Shown here in pieces: positions 25,871 to 35,962 of a DNA stretch of 63,957 nucleotides; the stretch's first letter is position 1; every line of letters begins with the position of its first letter. Made by a program: the position numbers and the translations under genes. A model generated the notes under the pieces. That model was not told the DNA's origin. It saw only the letters and a list, made by a program, of their open reading frames with translations, and made no database searches. The stretch is from Actinomycetota bacterium (GTDB lineage: Bacteria > Actinomycetota > Acidimicrobiia > Acidimicrobiales > Ilumatobacteraceae), in NCBI GenBank assembly GCA_029978335.1, contig JAPOJQ010000007.1, forward strand, positions 1 to 63,957, written 5' to 3'.

Positions 25871-28735
25871 GTGGCGAAAAAGATCAAGGTGACCGAACTG
25901 GCGAAGGAGCTTGGCATGACCAATGCCGAGACCCTCGACCTGTGCAACACCCTCGGCGTGCCTATCAAGAGCCAGGCGTCCTCGCTTGACGAGGCCTACG
26001 CCGACATGGTGCGACGTCGAGCCGATCGCGATGGCCTGATCCGAGAGGTGCAGCCAGAAGACCCTGCCTCCGAGAAGAAGCCACCGGCGAAGAAAGCCGC
26101 AGCGAAGAAGTCGCCGGCGAAACCGGTCGCAGCGAAGAAGGTGGCTGCGAAGAAGGTGGCTGGCAAGAAAGTTGCAGCGAAGAAGGTCGCCGAACCAGCT
26201 GCCGCAGTTGAGCCAGCACCGGAGACCGTGAACGAGCCGGCCGCAGAGCCCGAGTCACCGGTAGTCGTCGATCCAGTCGCCGCAACACCGGCGGCAGTTG
26301 AGCCGACATCCGAGCCAACCCCAGCTGTCGAAGCGCCTGCCGCGACGGTCGAAGTCGAAGCGCCGGCACCCCAGGAGCCGACCCCGCAGGTCGCAGCACC
26401 GGCATCTGCAGCAGAGCCCGCGAGTGATCCTGCAGCGCCAGCGGAACCCGCTGCGCGCATCATTTCGAGCCCCGGACCCGGTTCTGCGCCTCGTCCAGCC
26501 ACGCCGCCGCCTGCGCCGACCGGGGGAGAAGCACGCCGTCCAACGCCCCCGACCACACCGAATGGACGCCAGATTCCGCCGCCTCCTGGCCGACCAGTGT
26601 CGGCAACCGGTCGTCCGATTCCGCCGCCTCCCGGTCAGGCACAAGCTCCAGGGTCGCGCCCTGCAGGTGGGCGTCCCGGCGGTCCTCGAACTGGTGGCTA
26701 TGCGCCTCGTCCCGGCGGGGGTCCCCGTCCTGGAGGATTCGGTGGTCCGCGTCCCGGTGGCGGTCCTGGTGGTCCCGGCGGCGGTCCCGGTGGTGGTCCC
26801 GGTGGTGGTCCCGGTGGGCGTCCAGGTCCTGGTGGCCGGCCAAGTGGGCAACGTCGTCCTCCACGACGGTCGAAGCGTCGTCGTCGTCGTGACCAGGACG
26901 AATTGCAGCCGCAACACCTCACGCTCACCGCGCGCGACACTCCGGTGCCCGAGGGCACGATCGTTATCGAGCGCGGAGTGTCGGCACAGGAGTTTGCTCC
27001 AAAGCTGAACCGCACTGCGGCCGATGTGGTGAAGTTCCTGCTGAACCACGGCGAGATGGTGACTGCGACTGCAGCGCTGTCTGACGATCACATGGAACTG
27101 TTCGCGCTGGATGTTGGCGCTGACCTGTTGCTCGTCGATCCGGGCCAGCAGCAAGAAATCGAACTTCAAGCACTGTTCGACGACAGCGATGATGACGACG
27201 AGGAGGCCCAGCAGTGGCGCCCGCCGGTCGTCACGGTCATGGGCCACGTCGACCACGGCAAGACGACCGTGCTCGACAAGATTCGCTCGGCGAACGTCGT
27301 AGCCGGTGAGGCCGGGGGCATCACGCAGCACATCGGTGCGTATCAAGTTGAGCGCAACGGTCATCTGTTGACCTTCATCGACACACCCGGTCACGCTGCC
27401 TTCACCCAGATGCGCGCCCGTGGTGCGCAGGTGACCGACATTGTTGTGCTCGTGGTGGCTGCTGACGACGGCGTGATGCCGCAGACGATTGAAGCAATCA
27501 ACCATGCCCGGGCCGCCGAGGTACCGATCATCGTGGCGGTCAACAAGATCGACAAAGACAACGCGGATCCTCAGCGTGTGCTGACCCAACTCGCCGAGCA
27601 CGAACTCGTGCCGGAATCTTGGGGTGGCGACACCATCGTCGTGGAGATGTCAGCGCTGCAAGAGCTCGGCATCGACGACCTACTTGATCAGTTGCTCGTG
27701 GTGGCCGAACTCGAAGAGCTGAGTGCCAACCCGACCGGTCGCGCCAAAGGCGTGGTCCTCGAGGCGAACCTCGACAAGGGTCGTGGCCCCGTTGCCACGG
27801 TGCTGGTTGACAAGGGTGAACTCAAGGTTGGCGATCCAATTGTTGCCGGTGCCTCGTGGGGTCGCGTCAGGGCGATGATCAACGACCGCGGTGAGCAGGT
27901 CAAGGTTGCTGGGCCATCAACGCCCGTCGAAGTGCTCGGCCTCTCTTCAGTCCCTGCTGCTGGTGACGAATTCCGAGCCGCTCCCGATGAGCGGATCGCC
28001 CGTACCGTTGGTGAAGCTCGTGGCCATCATCGCAAGATCAAGGATCAGCGCGGAGATGCCCGAGTCAAGACCGGCACCAAGCTCGAGGACATTTTCACCC
28101 AGATTCAGAGCGGTGAGTCGGCAACCCTCAACATCGTGTTGAAGGCTGATGTGCAGTGTTCGCTCGAGGCAGTGACTGAAAGCTTGCGCAAGTTGAGCCG
28201 TGACGAGGTTGAACTCGTCTTTGTGCATCGTGCGGTGGGAGCAATCAGCGAGAACGACATCACGCTGGCGGCAACGACCAATGCCACGATTATCGGCTTC
28301 AACGTGCGTCCTGACCGCAAGAGCCGTGAGGCTGCCGAGCAACAAGACGTTGAGATCCGTACCTACGAGATCATCTACAAGTTGCTTGAGGACATCGAAC
28401 AAGCCATGGTCGGCATGCTCGCCCCTGAGTACGAAGAGGTGGTGACCGGCGACGCCGAGGTGCGCGAGATCTTCCGTGTGCCCAAGATCGGCGCGATCGC
28501 TGGTTGTTACGTCCAGAACGGCACGATCACGCGCGGCTCCAAAGTGCGCTTCCTTCGCGATGGCACCATCATCTGGAAGGGCGAGATTTCCTCGTTGCGG
28601 CGCTTCAAGGACGATGTCCGTGAGGTTCGCGAAGGATTCGAGTGTGGTATCGGCTTGAGCGACTTCCAGGATCTCAAGCCTGGCGACGTTATCGAAACCT
28701 TCGACGAGCGCGAGATTGCGCGAACGCTGACCTGA
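25871..28735 (+). CDS. infB: Translation initiation factor IF-2
   Basis: 954 residues from GTG 25871. The N-terminus has the IF2-N helix ([19 protein letters not shown]), then a Lys/Ala repeat region (residues about 70-110), a long Ala/Pro/Glu stretch and a Gly/Pro repeat region (about 205-325). A second IF2-N domain ([19 protein letters not shown]) precedes the GTPase domain with [19 protein letters not shown] and NKID. The final domains ([20 protein letters not shown]) bind fMet-tRNA. It recruits initiator tRNA to the 30S subunit. The long low-complexity N-terminus is common in actinobacterial IF-2. Confidence 0.97.
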   Translation: MAKKIKVTELAKELGMTNAETLDLCNTLGVPIKSQASSLDEAYADMVRRRADRDGLIREVQPEDPASEKKPPAKKAAAKKSPAKPVAAKKVAAKKVAGKKVAAKKVAEPAAAVEPAPETVNEPAAEPESPVVVDPVAATPAAVEPTSEPTPAVEAPAATVEVEAPAPQEPTPQVAAPASAAEPASDPAAPAEPAARIISSPGPGSAPRPATPPPAPTGGEARRPTPPTTPNGRQIPPPPGRPVSATGRPIPPPPGQAQAPGSRPAGGRPGGPRTGGYAPRPGGGPRPGGFGGPRPGGGPGGPGGGPGGGPGGGPGGRPGPGGRPSGQRRPPRRSKRRRRRDQDELQPQHLTLTARDTPVPEGTIVIERGVSAQEFAPKLNRTAADVVKFLLNHGEMVTATAALSDDHMELFALDVGADLLLVDPGQQQEIELQALFDDSDDDDEEAQQWRPPVVTVMGHVDHGKTTVLDKIRSANVVAGEAGGITQHIGAYQVERNGHLLTFIDTPGHAAFTQMRARGAQVTDIVVLVVAADDGVMPQTIEAINHARAAEVPIIVAVNKIDKDNADPQRVLTQLAEHELVPESWGGDTIVVEMSALQELGIDDLLDQLLVVAELEELSANPTGRAKGVVLEANLDKGRGPVATVLVDKGELKVGDPIVAGASWGRVRAMINDRGEQVKVAGPSTPVEVLGLSSVPAAGDEFRAAPDERIARTVGEARGHHRKIKDQRGDARVKTGTKLEDIFTQIQSGESATLNIVLKADVQCSLEAVTESLRKLSRDEVELVFVHRAVGAISENDITLAATTNATIIGFNVRPDRKSREAAEQQDVEIRTYEIIYKLLEDIEQAMVGMLAPEYEEVVTGDAEVREIFRVPKIGAIAGCYVQNGTITRGSKVRFLRDGTIIWKGEISSLRRFKDDVREVREGFECGIGLSDFQDLKPGDVIETFDEREIARTLT
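26077..26195 (+). repeat. Lys/Ala-rich repeats in infB
   Basis: Imperfect repeats built on AAGAAGGTGGCTGCG-type units encode AKK-A/V-A steps ([19 protein letters not shown]). The positively charged low-complexity segment lies between the two IF2-N domains, and similar segments occur in actinobacterial IF-2. Confidence 0.6.
26745..26830 (+). repeat. Gly/Pro codon repeat in infB
   Basis: Tandem units of GGTGGTCCC or GGCGGTCCC encode GGP repeats ([11 protein letters not shown]). The run is G-rich on the plus strand and could form structure or vary in copy number. It lies in the linker before the second IF2-N domain. Confidence 0.6.
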
Positions 28736-28736
28736 C

Positions 28737-29138
28737 ATGGCCGGGCGCGGTGGGCGGCGACCCAATAACTCGAGTGGACAACACCGCTACCCGAGGTCGG
28801 CTCGTGTTGGTCAGACCTTGCGCGAGATCATCGCTGACGAACTCGTTCGGATTGACGACGAGCGACTTGAGTTCGTGACGATCACCCGAATCGACGTCGA
28901 TGACGAACTGAACCGGGCGCACGTCTACTACGACTCGCTCGCCGGTCCAGAAGGCGACGAGGGAATTATCGAGGCACTTGATGAGTACCGCATCCGCATC
29001 CAGTCATCGATTGCACGCCAGATTCGGGCAAAGAAGACACCGATTCTCGACTTCCAGCCCGACGATGTCATTCGGTCGGCGGAACGAATTGACGAGATTC
29101 TTCGCGCCGACCGCGAAGCAACGTCGCTCGACGACTGA
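28737..29138 (+). CDS. rbfA: Ribosome-binding factor A
   Basis: 133 residues. Landmarks are a VGQTLREIIADELVRIDDERLEFVTITRID core and a KKTPILDFQPDDVI segment, as expected for RbfA. The protein binds the 30S subunit late in assembly. It starts one base after the infB stop and ends five bases before truB, so it is within one operon. In several actinobacteria a nrnA-type gene lies between rbfA and truB; here there is none. Confidence 0.95.
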   Translation: MAGRGGRRPNNSSGQHRYPRSARVGQTLREIIADELVRIDDERLEFVTITRIDVDDELNRAHVYYDSLAGPEGDEGIIEALDEYRIRIQSSIARQIRAKKTPILDFQPDDVIRSAERIDEILRADREATSLDD

Positions 29139-29143
29139 CTGCC

Positions 29144-30025
29144 ATGGCGCGTCGACGGCCACCCACCCACCACGGCGTCTGCATCATCGATAAGCCTGCT
29201 GGCGTCACCAGTCACGACGTCGTGGGAATGATTCGTCGTCGATTTGGTGAACGTCAGGTCGGTCACGCTGGAACGCTTGATCCCGATGCCACAGGTGTGC
29301 TCGTCGTAGCCGTTGGCGCAGCAACGAGGCTGCTGCAGTTCGCCACGGCAGGGTCAAAGCGGTACACCGGCGAAGTCGTCTTTGGCACTGAAACCGACAC
29401 CCTTGACGCTGCGGGGACGGTGACCGCGACCCACGACATGGGCAGCGTCTCGTTAGATGCGGTGCGTGCGATCATCGCTGAACACCTCGTTGGGGCGATC
29501 GAGCAGATTCCGCCAATGGTGTCAGCACTTCGGGTCGATGGGCGACGGCTGCACGAGCTTGCGCGCGAGGGAATTGAAGTTGAACGAGCCGCCCGTTCGG
29601 TTCAGATCGACCGTTTCGATGTATCGGCAACCGCCACAGAGAATGTCATTGCGATCGATGTGGTGTGTTCGCCGGGAACGTATATCCGAACGCTCGCCGC
29701 TGACCTCGGTCATCTTCTCGGTGGTGGGGCGCACCTTCGGATGTTGCGACGTGTCGCATCCGGTGGTTTCACGGTCGACCACGCCAGCGCACCCGATGAT
29801 GCACCGTTACAGCCTCTTGCCCGACTGGTGGAACATCTGCCAGCGGTGACCGTGGACGATGCAACCGCCACGCGTGTGGCCACGGGCCAGGTCTTGCAGC
29901 GATTCGACGGCGACGGGCCGTGGTCGGTCTGTGGGCCAGGTGGAGACCTTCTCGCGGTGTACGAGGCCTTTCGCTCACATGAAGCGAAGCCGACCGTGGT
30001 GCTCCCAGCTGGTGTGCACGGATAG
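29144..30025 (+). CDS. truB: tRNA pseudouridine(55) synthase TruB
   Basis: 293 residues. The start HGVCIIDKPAGVTSHDVVG and the catalytic segment VGHAGTLDPDATGVLVV (active-site Asp in TLDPDATG) are TruB-specific. Later IPPMVSALRVDGRRLHELARE and GTYIRTLAADLG complete the family pattern. It makes pseudouridine 55 in the T-loop of tRNAs. It is followed 12 bp later by ribF. Confidence 0.97.
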   Translation: MARRRPPTHHGVCIIDKPAGVTSHDVVGMIRRRFGERQVGHAGTLDPDATGVLVVAVGAATRLLQFATAGSKRYTGEVVFGTETDTLDAAGTVTATHDMGSVSLDAVRAIIAEHLVGAIEQIPPMVSALRVDGRRLHELAREGIEVERAARSVQIDRFDVSATATENVIAIDVVCSPGTYIRTLAADLGHLLGGGAHLRMLRRVASGGFTVDHASAPDDAPLQPLARLVEHLPAVTVDDATATRVATGQVLQRFDGDGPWSVCGPGGDLLAVYEAFRSHEAKPTVVLPAGVHG

Positions 30026-30037
30026 GTTGCGGCTGCG

Positions 30038-30997
30038 ATGGAGGTGATCACCGATCTCACTGGCCGCGTGTGGCCCAATGAGCGGGCTGTCGTCACCATC
30101 GGCGCCTATGACGGGCTGCACCGGGGCCACCTCAGCGTGATTGGACAGGTCGTCGATCTCGCTCGTCAGAAGGGTTGCCGGAGCGCAGTGGTCACGTTTG
30201 ACCGGCATCCGGCTTCGGTGGTTCGTCCCGAGTCAGCCCCACGGTTACTGACCGACCTCCCGAAGCGGCTCGAGCTGCTTGAGTTGACCGGTATTGATGC
30301 GGTTGTGGTGCTGTCGTTCGATGCGGCCGCCGCAAGCGAGGCAGCCGATGACTTTGTTCGTCGGGTGTTCGTCGACGCACTCGCTACCTGCGCTGTCGTC
30401 GTTGGTGAAGATTTTCACTTCGGCCGACAGCGGCAAGGGAATGTGGCGATGTTGACCGCCATGGGGACACATCACGACTTCTCCGTGTTGCCGGTCCAAC
30501 TCCGCACGTTGGATGGTGCCTCGGTGATCTCGTCGACCGCGATTCGCCTCGCCATCGCCGATGGGCGACTAGACGACGCGGCCGAGATGCTCGGTCGACC
30601 AGTCGAAATCACTGGGGATGTCATCGGTGGCGATCAGCGCGGCCGGACCATCGGGTTTCCCACCGCAAATGTCGATGTGGGGCAGGGATTCCTCGTGCCA
30701 CAAGATGGCGTCTATGCGGCCGTGTGCCGTCGACACGATGGCACCGAACATGCGTGCGCGGTCAACATTGGCCGAAGGCCAACCTTTTACGCGGTCGCCG
30801 ATCGTTCGCTCGTCGAGGCACATCTGCTCGACTTCGATGACGATCTCTATGGTGAACGGCTTTCGATTCGGTTCGTTCAGCGTCTGCGTCCTGAGCAACG
30901 CTTCGATGGCGTCGAGGCCTTGATCGCTCAACTTCGTGATGATGTTGCCGCCACGCGTCGAGCACTTGAGGTTGCGGGGACTCAGGAGTCCTCGTAG
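30038..30997 (+). CDS. ribF: Bifunctional riboflavin kinase/FAD synthetase
   Basis: 319 residues. The FAD synthetase part has VVTIGAYDGLHRGHLSVIG (H-x-G-H-type motif), and the flavokinase part has RPVEITGDVIGGDQRGRTIGFPTANV with the GxPTAN motif. It makes FMN and FAD, which the many flavoenzymes in the window require. The gene order truB-ribF-rpsO-pnp is the classical one. It ends 92 bp before rpsO. Confidence 0.96.
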   Translation: MEVITDLTGRVWPNERAVVTIGAYDGLHRGHLSVIGQVVDLARQKGCRSAVVTFDRHPASVVRPESAPRLLTDLPKRLELLELTGIDAVVVLSFDAAAASEAADDFVRRVFVDALATCAVVVGEDFHFGRQRQGNVAMLTAMGTHHDFSVLPVQLRTLDGASVISSTAIRLAIADGRLDDAAEMLGRPVEITGDVIGGDQRGRTIGFPTANVDVGQGFLVPQDGVYAAVCRRHDGTEHACAVNIGRRPTFYAVADRSLVEAHLLDFDDDLYGERLSIRFVQRLRPEQRFDGVEALIAQLRDDVAATRRALEVAGTQESS

Positions 30998-31089
30998 CCT
31001 GCCGACGTTCATCAGGGTTCCGACTCTGATGTATGCGTCGGCGAGCCGGCGCGTCCACCTCACATCACCACTAGGTAGGCAGGTACTCC

Positions 31090-31353
31090 ATGGCCATCGA
31101 GCCGAAGTCTGACGTCATCGCAAAGCATCGCCTGAGCGACACCGACACGGGTTCTCCCGAAGTCCAAATTGCGTTGTTGACCTCACGGATCCAGCATCTG
31201 ACGGACCACCTCAAGTCGCATCCAAAGGATCACCACTCACGTCGTGGTTTGTTGATGCTCGTTGGTCGTCGCCGCCGCATGCTCGACTACGTCCGCTCCA
31301 TCGACGTGGATCGTTACCGCTCCATCATCGCTGAGCAGGGTCTGCGCCGCTGA
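31090..31353 (+). CDS. rpsO: Ribosomal protein uS15
   Basis: 87 residues, close to the standard 89. [23 protein letters not shown] and [18 protein letters not shown] are family-defining. It binds 16S rRNA at the central domain and has been reported to repress its own mRNA in other bacteria. The 92 bp upstream may be part of that leader, but no clear pseudoknot was traced here. A pnp gene follows. Confidence 0.97.
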   Translation: MAIEPKSDVIAKHRLSDTDTGSPEVQIALLTSRIQHLTDHLKSHPKDHHSRRGLLMLVGRRRRMLDYVRSIDVDRYRSIIAEQGLRR

Positions 31354-31394
31354 GCCTCCGAGGCACAGCGCCTCTCACGGTGTAGCCTGCCGGC

Positions 31395-31494
31395 GTGGGT
31401 TCAACCCACATCAGCACCGTGTGCCCTTTGTCGGTTACCGGTTGCCGACATCGCGCTGCGCCGTGCAGGGCGGTATTGCCAACTGGGAACCGCC
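31395..31494 (+). promoter_or_regulatory. rpsO-pnp intergenic leader with three hairpins
   Basis: Stem pairs seen in the 190 bp between rpsO and pnp: GTGGG (31395-31399) with CCCAC (31405-31409), loop TTCAA; TGTCGG (31429-31434) with CCGACA (31445-31450), loop TTACCGGTTG; and GGCGGT (31469-31474) with ACCGCC (31489-31494). None ends in a U run, so they look like RNA leader structure and not a simple terminator. They could be substrates for RNase processing or PNPase feedback, as known in E. coli. Confidence 0.4.
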
Positions 31495-31544
31495 AGGGCA
31501 CCTGAATCGTCTGGAGTGGATCTCTGGACGGAAAGGAGCCAGTC

Positions 31545-33932
31545 ATGGCTGATCCCATCCGCGTCTCCGCGCCGATTTCCGGCACGGACCGTCAACTGTC
31601 GTTCGAAACCGGCAAGTTTGCACCACAGAGCCAAGGCGCCGTCGTGGCGACCATTGGCGATACCCGCGTGCTCACCACGGCGAACGCCGCCCGCGACGTG
31701 CGTCCGGGCATCGACTTCTTCCCATTGACCGTCGATGTCGAGGAGCGTTCGTACGCTGCGGGCAAGATTCCCGGCTCGTTCTTCCGCCGTGAAGGTCGCC
31801 CGACTGAGGATGCGATTCTCACGTGTCGGCTGACCGACCGCCCGCTTCGTCCGTCGTTCCCTGACGGCTTTCGCAACGAGGTCCAGATCGTCACCACGGT
31901 GCTCGGCGTCGACATGGCGAACCCCCACGATGTGCTGTCGATCAACGCAGCATCAGCAGCTCTCATGATTTCGGGCATCCCGTTCGATGGGCCGATCGGA
32001 GCCGTCCGCGTGGCGTACACCACTGAAGGCGCCTGGATCCCACACCCCACCTATGCCGAAGGCGATGCCTCGACGTTTGAGTTGGTGGTGGCCGGTCGTG
32101 AACTCGACAATGGCGACGTCGCTGTGATGATGGTCGAAGCTGGTGGCACTGAGCGCAGCTTCTATTTCTACGCCGACGGTGCGCCGAAGGTCGATGAAGT
32201 GGCGCTCGCTGCCGGCCTCGAAGCCTCCAAGCAGTGGATTAAGGAGTCGATCGCACTGCAGCGCCAGCTCGTTGCCAGCGTGATCGCCACGAGCGGGCCC
32301 ATCACGCCGTTGGCCTACACGCCGGTGCTCGATTACACCCCTGAGGTGTTCGCAGCCGTCGAAGGCGCGGTGACCGCTGACCTCGCCGCCGCCGTCGCAA
32401 TCGCCGGCAAGTCTGAGCGCAACGCCGCCACCGATGCCGCCGCCGCCAAGGCTGTGGCTGCGTTGTGCGGTGATGGTGGCGAGTTCGCCGGTCAGGAAAA
32501 GGCCGTGAAAGAAGCCGTGCGTTCGCTCACCAAGAAATTGGTGCGCCGTCGGATCGTCGATGAGGGTGTCCGTATTGACGGTCGTGGCGTTCGTGATCTC
32601 CGTCCGATCTCGGCCGAAGTCGGCGTGCTGCCGACAGCTCATGGATCGGGCCTGTTCCAGCGTGGCGAAACGCAGGTCATGAACGTGTGCACCTTGGCGA
32701 TGCCGCGCATGAACCAGATGCTCGACACGCTCTCACCGACGAACGAGAAGCGCTATCTGCACCACTACAACATGCCACCGTGGGCCAACGGTGAGACTGG
32801 TCGCGTCGGTTCGCCGAAGCGTCGTGAGATCGGTCACGGCGCGCTGGCCGCTCGTGCGGTGTTGCCGGTCGTCCCGTCGCAGGAGGACTTCGCCTACACG
32901 CTGCGCCTCGTATCCGAGGTCATGTCGTCGAATGGTTCGACGTCGATGGGATCGGTGTGTTCGTCGAGCCTGTCGCTGATGGATGCCGGCGTCCCAATTC
33001 GTGGTGCGGTCTCCGGTATCGCAATGGGTCTTGTCAAGGACGGCGACCGCTACGTGACGTTGACCGACATCCTCGGAGCCGAAGATGCGTTTGGCGACAT
33101 GGACTTCAAGGTCGCCGGCACCGCCGATGCGATCACGGCGCTGCAACTCGACACGAAGATCGACGGAATCCCGGCTCAGGTGCTGGCCGATGCGTTGCAG
33201 CAGGCACGTGAGGCCCGTATGTCGATTCTCGAAGTGATGAACGCAGCGATCGCTGCGCCTCGCACCGAGGTTGCCGAGACGGCACCGAAGATCGTGACGC
33301 TCACCATTCCGATCGACAAGGTCGGCGAGGTGATCGGACCCAAGGGCAAGATCATCAACACGATTCAGGCTGAGACCGGTGCCGACATCAGCGTCGACGA
33401 CGACGGCGCAGTTGGCATCGTGACGATCGGCGCCGTTGAATCGTGGCGGATGGAGGAGGCCCGGGCAGCGATCTTGGCGATTGTTGACCCGCCCAAGGCC
33501 GAACTCGGCAAGACCTACATGGGTCGAGTGGTGAACATCACCAAGTTCGGTGCGTTCGTCAACATCCTCCCCGGTCGCGATGGTTTGTTGCACATCTCGA
33601 AGTTGGGTCGCGGTAAGCGCATCAACGCCGTCGAAGACGTGCTGACGCTCGGTGATGAAGTTGAAGTGATCGTCGAGGAAATCGATGATCGAGGCAAGGT
33701 CAGCCTCCGCCCAGCCGATAGTGGTGCGCCCGAGGGCGACGCCGGATCGGCACCGGAAGCACCCGCTCGTGAGGCGGCTCCGTCATCATCGGGCGATGCC
33801 ATCGAGTCGGTGAGCTTTGACGACAGCTTCGACGCTGAACTCGCCGGTGAACTCGGCGATCTCGGCCCAGCTGGCGAGTCGCGTGCGCCACGTGATGGTG
33901 GTCGTGACGGCGGCCGTCGCCGTCACCGCTGA
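31545..33932 (+). CDS. pnp: Polyribonucleotide nucleotidyltransferase (PNPase)
   Basis: 795 residues, ATG 31545 preceded by AAAGGAG. The first RNase PH domain has RLTDRPLRPSFPDGFRNEVQ, and the second the GLFQRGETQVMNV and GSVCSSSLSLMDAGVP segments. A KH domain (IPIDKVGEVIGPKGKIINTIQ) and S1 domain (GKTYMGRVVNITKFGAFVN) follow, and the acidic, Gly/Arg-rich tail ends with RDGGRDGGRRRHR. It degrades RNA by phosphorolysis and adds heteropolymeric tails. The tail is typical of actinobacteria. Confidence 0.97.
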   Translation: MADPIRVSAPISGTDRQLSFETGKFAPQSQGAVVATIGDTRVLTTANAARDVRPGIDFFPLTVDVEERSYAAGKIPGSFFRREGRPTEDAILTCRLTDRPLRPSFPDGFRNEVQIVTTVLGVDMANPHDVLSINAASAALMISGIPFDGPIGAVRVAYTTEGAWIPHPTYAEGDASTFELVVAGRELDNGDVAVMMVEAGGTERSFYFYADGAPKVDEVALAAGLEASKQWIKESIALQRQLVASVIATSGPITPLAYTPVLDYTPEVFAAVEGAVTADLAAAVAIAGKSERNAATDAAAAKAVAALCGDGGEFAGQEKAVKEAVRSLTKKLVRRRIVDEGVRIDGRGVRDLRPISAEVGVLPTAHGSGLFQRGETQVMNVCTLAMPRMNQMLDTLSPTNEKRYLHHYNMPPWANGETGRVGSPKRREIGHGALAARAVLPVVPSQEDFAYTLRLVSEVMSSNGSTSMGSVCSSSLSLMDAGVPIRGAVSGIAMGLVKDGDRYVTLTDILGAEDAFGDMDFKVAGTADAITALQLDTKIDGIPAQVLADALQQAREARMSILEVMNAAIAAPRTEVAETAPKIVTLTIPIDKVGEVIGPKGKIINTIQAETGADISVDDDGAVGIVTIGAVESWRMEEARAAILAIVDPPKAELGKTYMGRVVNITKFGAFVNILPGRDGLLHISKLGRGKRINAVEDVLTLGDEVEVIVEEIDDRGKVSLRPADSGAPEGDAGSAPEAPAREAAPSSSGDAIESVSFDDSFDAELAGELGDLGPAGESRAPRDGGRDGGRRRHR

Positions 33933-33949
33933 GCATCGGTTACCACTCT

Positions 33950-35170
33950 GTGGCGGAGATCGTCACCACACTCGCTAATGGCCTGACCGTGGCGGTTGAC
34001 CCCATGTCAACCACCCGGTCGGTGTCCGTTGGCGTGTGGGTATCGGTTGGTTCGCGAGATGAACCTGATCATCTTGCCGGCGTCAGTCACTTCCTCGAAC
34101 ACCTCCTGTTCAAAGGAACCGACCGCATCGATGCGCGGGAGATTTCTCGACGGGTCGATCGTGTTGGCGGTGACATCAATGCATACACCGCTCGTGAGCA
34201 CACGGTGTATCACGCTCGCATGCCAGCACGAAACCTGGTCGATGCGATCGAATTGTTAAGCGATGTGGTGCTGCATCCGGCATTGCGTACCGATGACGTA
34301 GAGAGTGAACGTCGGGTGATTCTTGAAGAACTCGCCATGGACGACGACGTACCCGACGAGGTCGTGCATCGGAGATTCAACGAGGTGATGTTCCTCGATC
34401 ATCCGCTTGGCCGTGACCCTGGTGGCACCCGCGAGTCCGTTGCGGCCCTGTCTGCGGATCAAATCCGCAGCTTCCACGCAGACGAGTACCGCGCCGATCG
34501 CATGGTCATTGCGATTGCAGGAGCAGTAAATCCCGACGACGCATTTCGCACGGTTGACCGCACCTTTGGTGACCTGAGGGGTGGGGCCGGTCTCTTCGAA
34601 CGTGGTGCGCCAGGGCCAATGGGTACTGACGTCGCGATGGTGGACGACACCGAACAAACCCATCTGGTGCTCGGAGGGAGGGGACTGCCTCGCTCGCATC
34701 CCGATCGCGAAGCCTTCGATGTTGTCAATCATGTGCTCGGCGGCGGCTTGTCGAGCCGGTTATTCGATGAGATTCGCGAGCGGCGAGGCTTGGTGTATCA
34801 CGTGCAGTCCGCAATGACGACGCATGCTGATGCGGGGAGTTGGCTGGTGTACGCCGGTTCACATCCTGATCGAGCAGACGAGGTTCGCTCGCTGATCGAG
34901 AGCGAAATCGACCGGATGGCAGCCCACGGTCCGAACGAGGAAGAACTAGCCGTGGCCAAGGGATATCTCACCGGGGCGTACGAACTGGGCCTTGAGGACT
35001 CAGGGGCTCGGATGTCGCGCCTTGGCGGCATGCTCACGCTGCACGGGAGCATTCGCCCGATCGATGAGCAGTTGGACCGATGGCACCTCGTCGATGCAGA
35101 TGCCACCGCCCGCGTGGCGAGCACGGTGTTGTCGTCACCGCGTGTCGGCGTCACGCTTGGCCCTGCGTGA
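33950..35170 (+). CDS. M16-family zinc peptidase
   Basis: 406 residues from GTG 33950. The inverted zinc motif HFLEH (H-x-x-E-H) is at about residue 44 in GVSHFLEHLLFKGTDR, with downstream glutamates in the RRVILEELAMDDD region. This is the processing peptidase/PepR type that occurs between pnp and dapB in actinobacteria. It cleaves short peptides; the natural substrate is not known. It starts 17 bp after the pnp stop. Confidence 0.93.
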   Translation: MAEIVTTLANGLTVAVDPMSTTRSVSVGVWVSVGSRDEPDHLAGVSHFLEHLLFKGTDRIDAREISRRVDRVGGDINAYTAREHTVYHARMPARNLVDAIELLSDVVLHPALRTDDVESERRVILEELAMDDDVPDEVVHRRFNEVMFLDHPLGRDPGGTRESVAALSADQIRSFHADEYRADRMVIAIAGAVNPDDAFRTVDRTFGDLRGGAGLFERGAPGPMGTDVAMVDDTEQTHLVLGGRGLPRSHPDREAFDVVNHVLGGGLSSRLFDEIRERRGLVYHVQSAMTTHADAGSWLVYAGSHPDRADEVRSLIESEIDRMAAHGPNEEELAVAKGYLTGAYELGLEDSGARMSRLGGMLTLHGSIRPIDEQLDRWHLVDADATARVASTVLSSPRVGVTLGPA

Positions 35171-35187
35171 AGCGGTACGGTCATCGC

Positions 35188-35961
35188 ATGAGCCAAATCC
35201 GTATTGGGGTGATCGGTGCCAATGGTCGGATGGGGGCGGCGGTCTGCGACGCGGTGCTCGCAGATCCGGACCTTGCGCTCGTTGCGGCAATCGACACGAG
35301 TGCGCCGACGGCACCATCGATCGTCGGGGTTGCCAAGGTGGGATCCGAACTGCAGGTTCTCGCAGAAGCGGGCTGTCAGGTGGTGGTCGATTTCAGTATC
35401 GCTGATGCGACTCGCCGTGCGTTGCCCTTCCTCGCAATGCACGGGATCCATGCGGTGGTTGGCACCACTGGATTAACCGACGATGACGTCACAGCGGCTC
35501 GGGCAGCCTTTGCAGCATCGACCGCGAACTGCCTGATTGCAGCGAACTTCGCAATTTCTGCGGTCTTGATGATGCGCTTTGCTGCGATGGCGTCACCGTT
35601 CTTCGAGACGGCCGAAATTATCGAGCTGCATCACGCAGCCAAAGTCGATGCGCCATCGGGCACAGCGCTCGAGACCGCACGCGGGATGCAGCCACCACCA
35701 CACGGTTGGGCACCGGATCCGACCCACTCAGGTGATGTGGCGGCCCGTGGGTCGCTTGGTCCAAACGGAATACCGATTCACTCGGTGCGGATGCGTGGGA
35801 TGACGGCGCATCAAGAAGTCGTCTTGGGCGCTGCCGGTCAAACCCTCACCATTCGGCAGGATTCATACGATCGCACGAGTTTCATGCCTGGGGTGGTGTT
35901 GGCGTGCAAGCGCGTACGTTCGCTGTCGAACTTGACGCTCGGCATCGACTCGCTGCTCTGA
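35188..35961 (+). CDS. dapB: 4-hydroxy-tetrahydrodipicolinate reductase
   Basis: 257 residues from ATG 35188. IGVIGANGRMGAAVCDAV is the NAD(P)-binding start, and HHAAKVDAPSGTALETA is the DapB signature with the active-site His and Lys. VVGTTGLTDDDV is also family-typical. It makes a lysine and diaminopimelate precursor. Its pair, dapA, lies about 10 kb further on next to rnj, so the pathway is split but both genes are present. It ends one base before the convergent tpx. Confidence 0.96.
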   Translation: MSQIRIGVIGANGRMGAAVCDAVLADPDLALVAAIDTSAPTAPSIVGVAKVGSELQVLAEAGCQVVVDFSIADATRRALPFLAMHGIHAVVGTTGLTDDDVTAARAAFAASTANCLIAANFAISAVLMMRFAAMASPFFETAEIIELHHAAKVDAPSGTALETARGMQPPPHGWAPDPTHSGDVAARGSLGPNGIPIHSVRMRGMTAHQEVVLGAAGQTLTIRQDSYDRTSFMPGVVLACKRVRSLSNLTLGIDSLL

Positions 35962-35962
35962 A

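Noticed and set aside
26255-27601. 448-residue minus-strand ORF in infB
   Set aside because: Open because of the high GC and repeats of infB. The product is a low-complexity Thr/Arg string, a shadow of the real gene.
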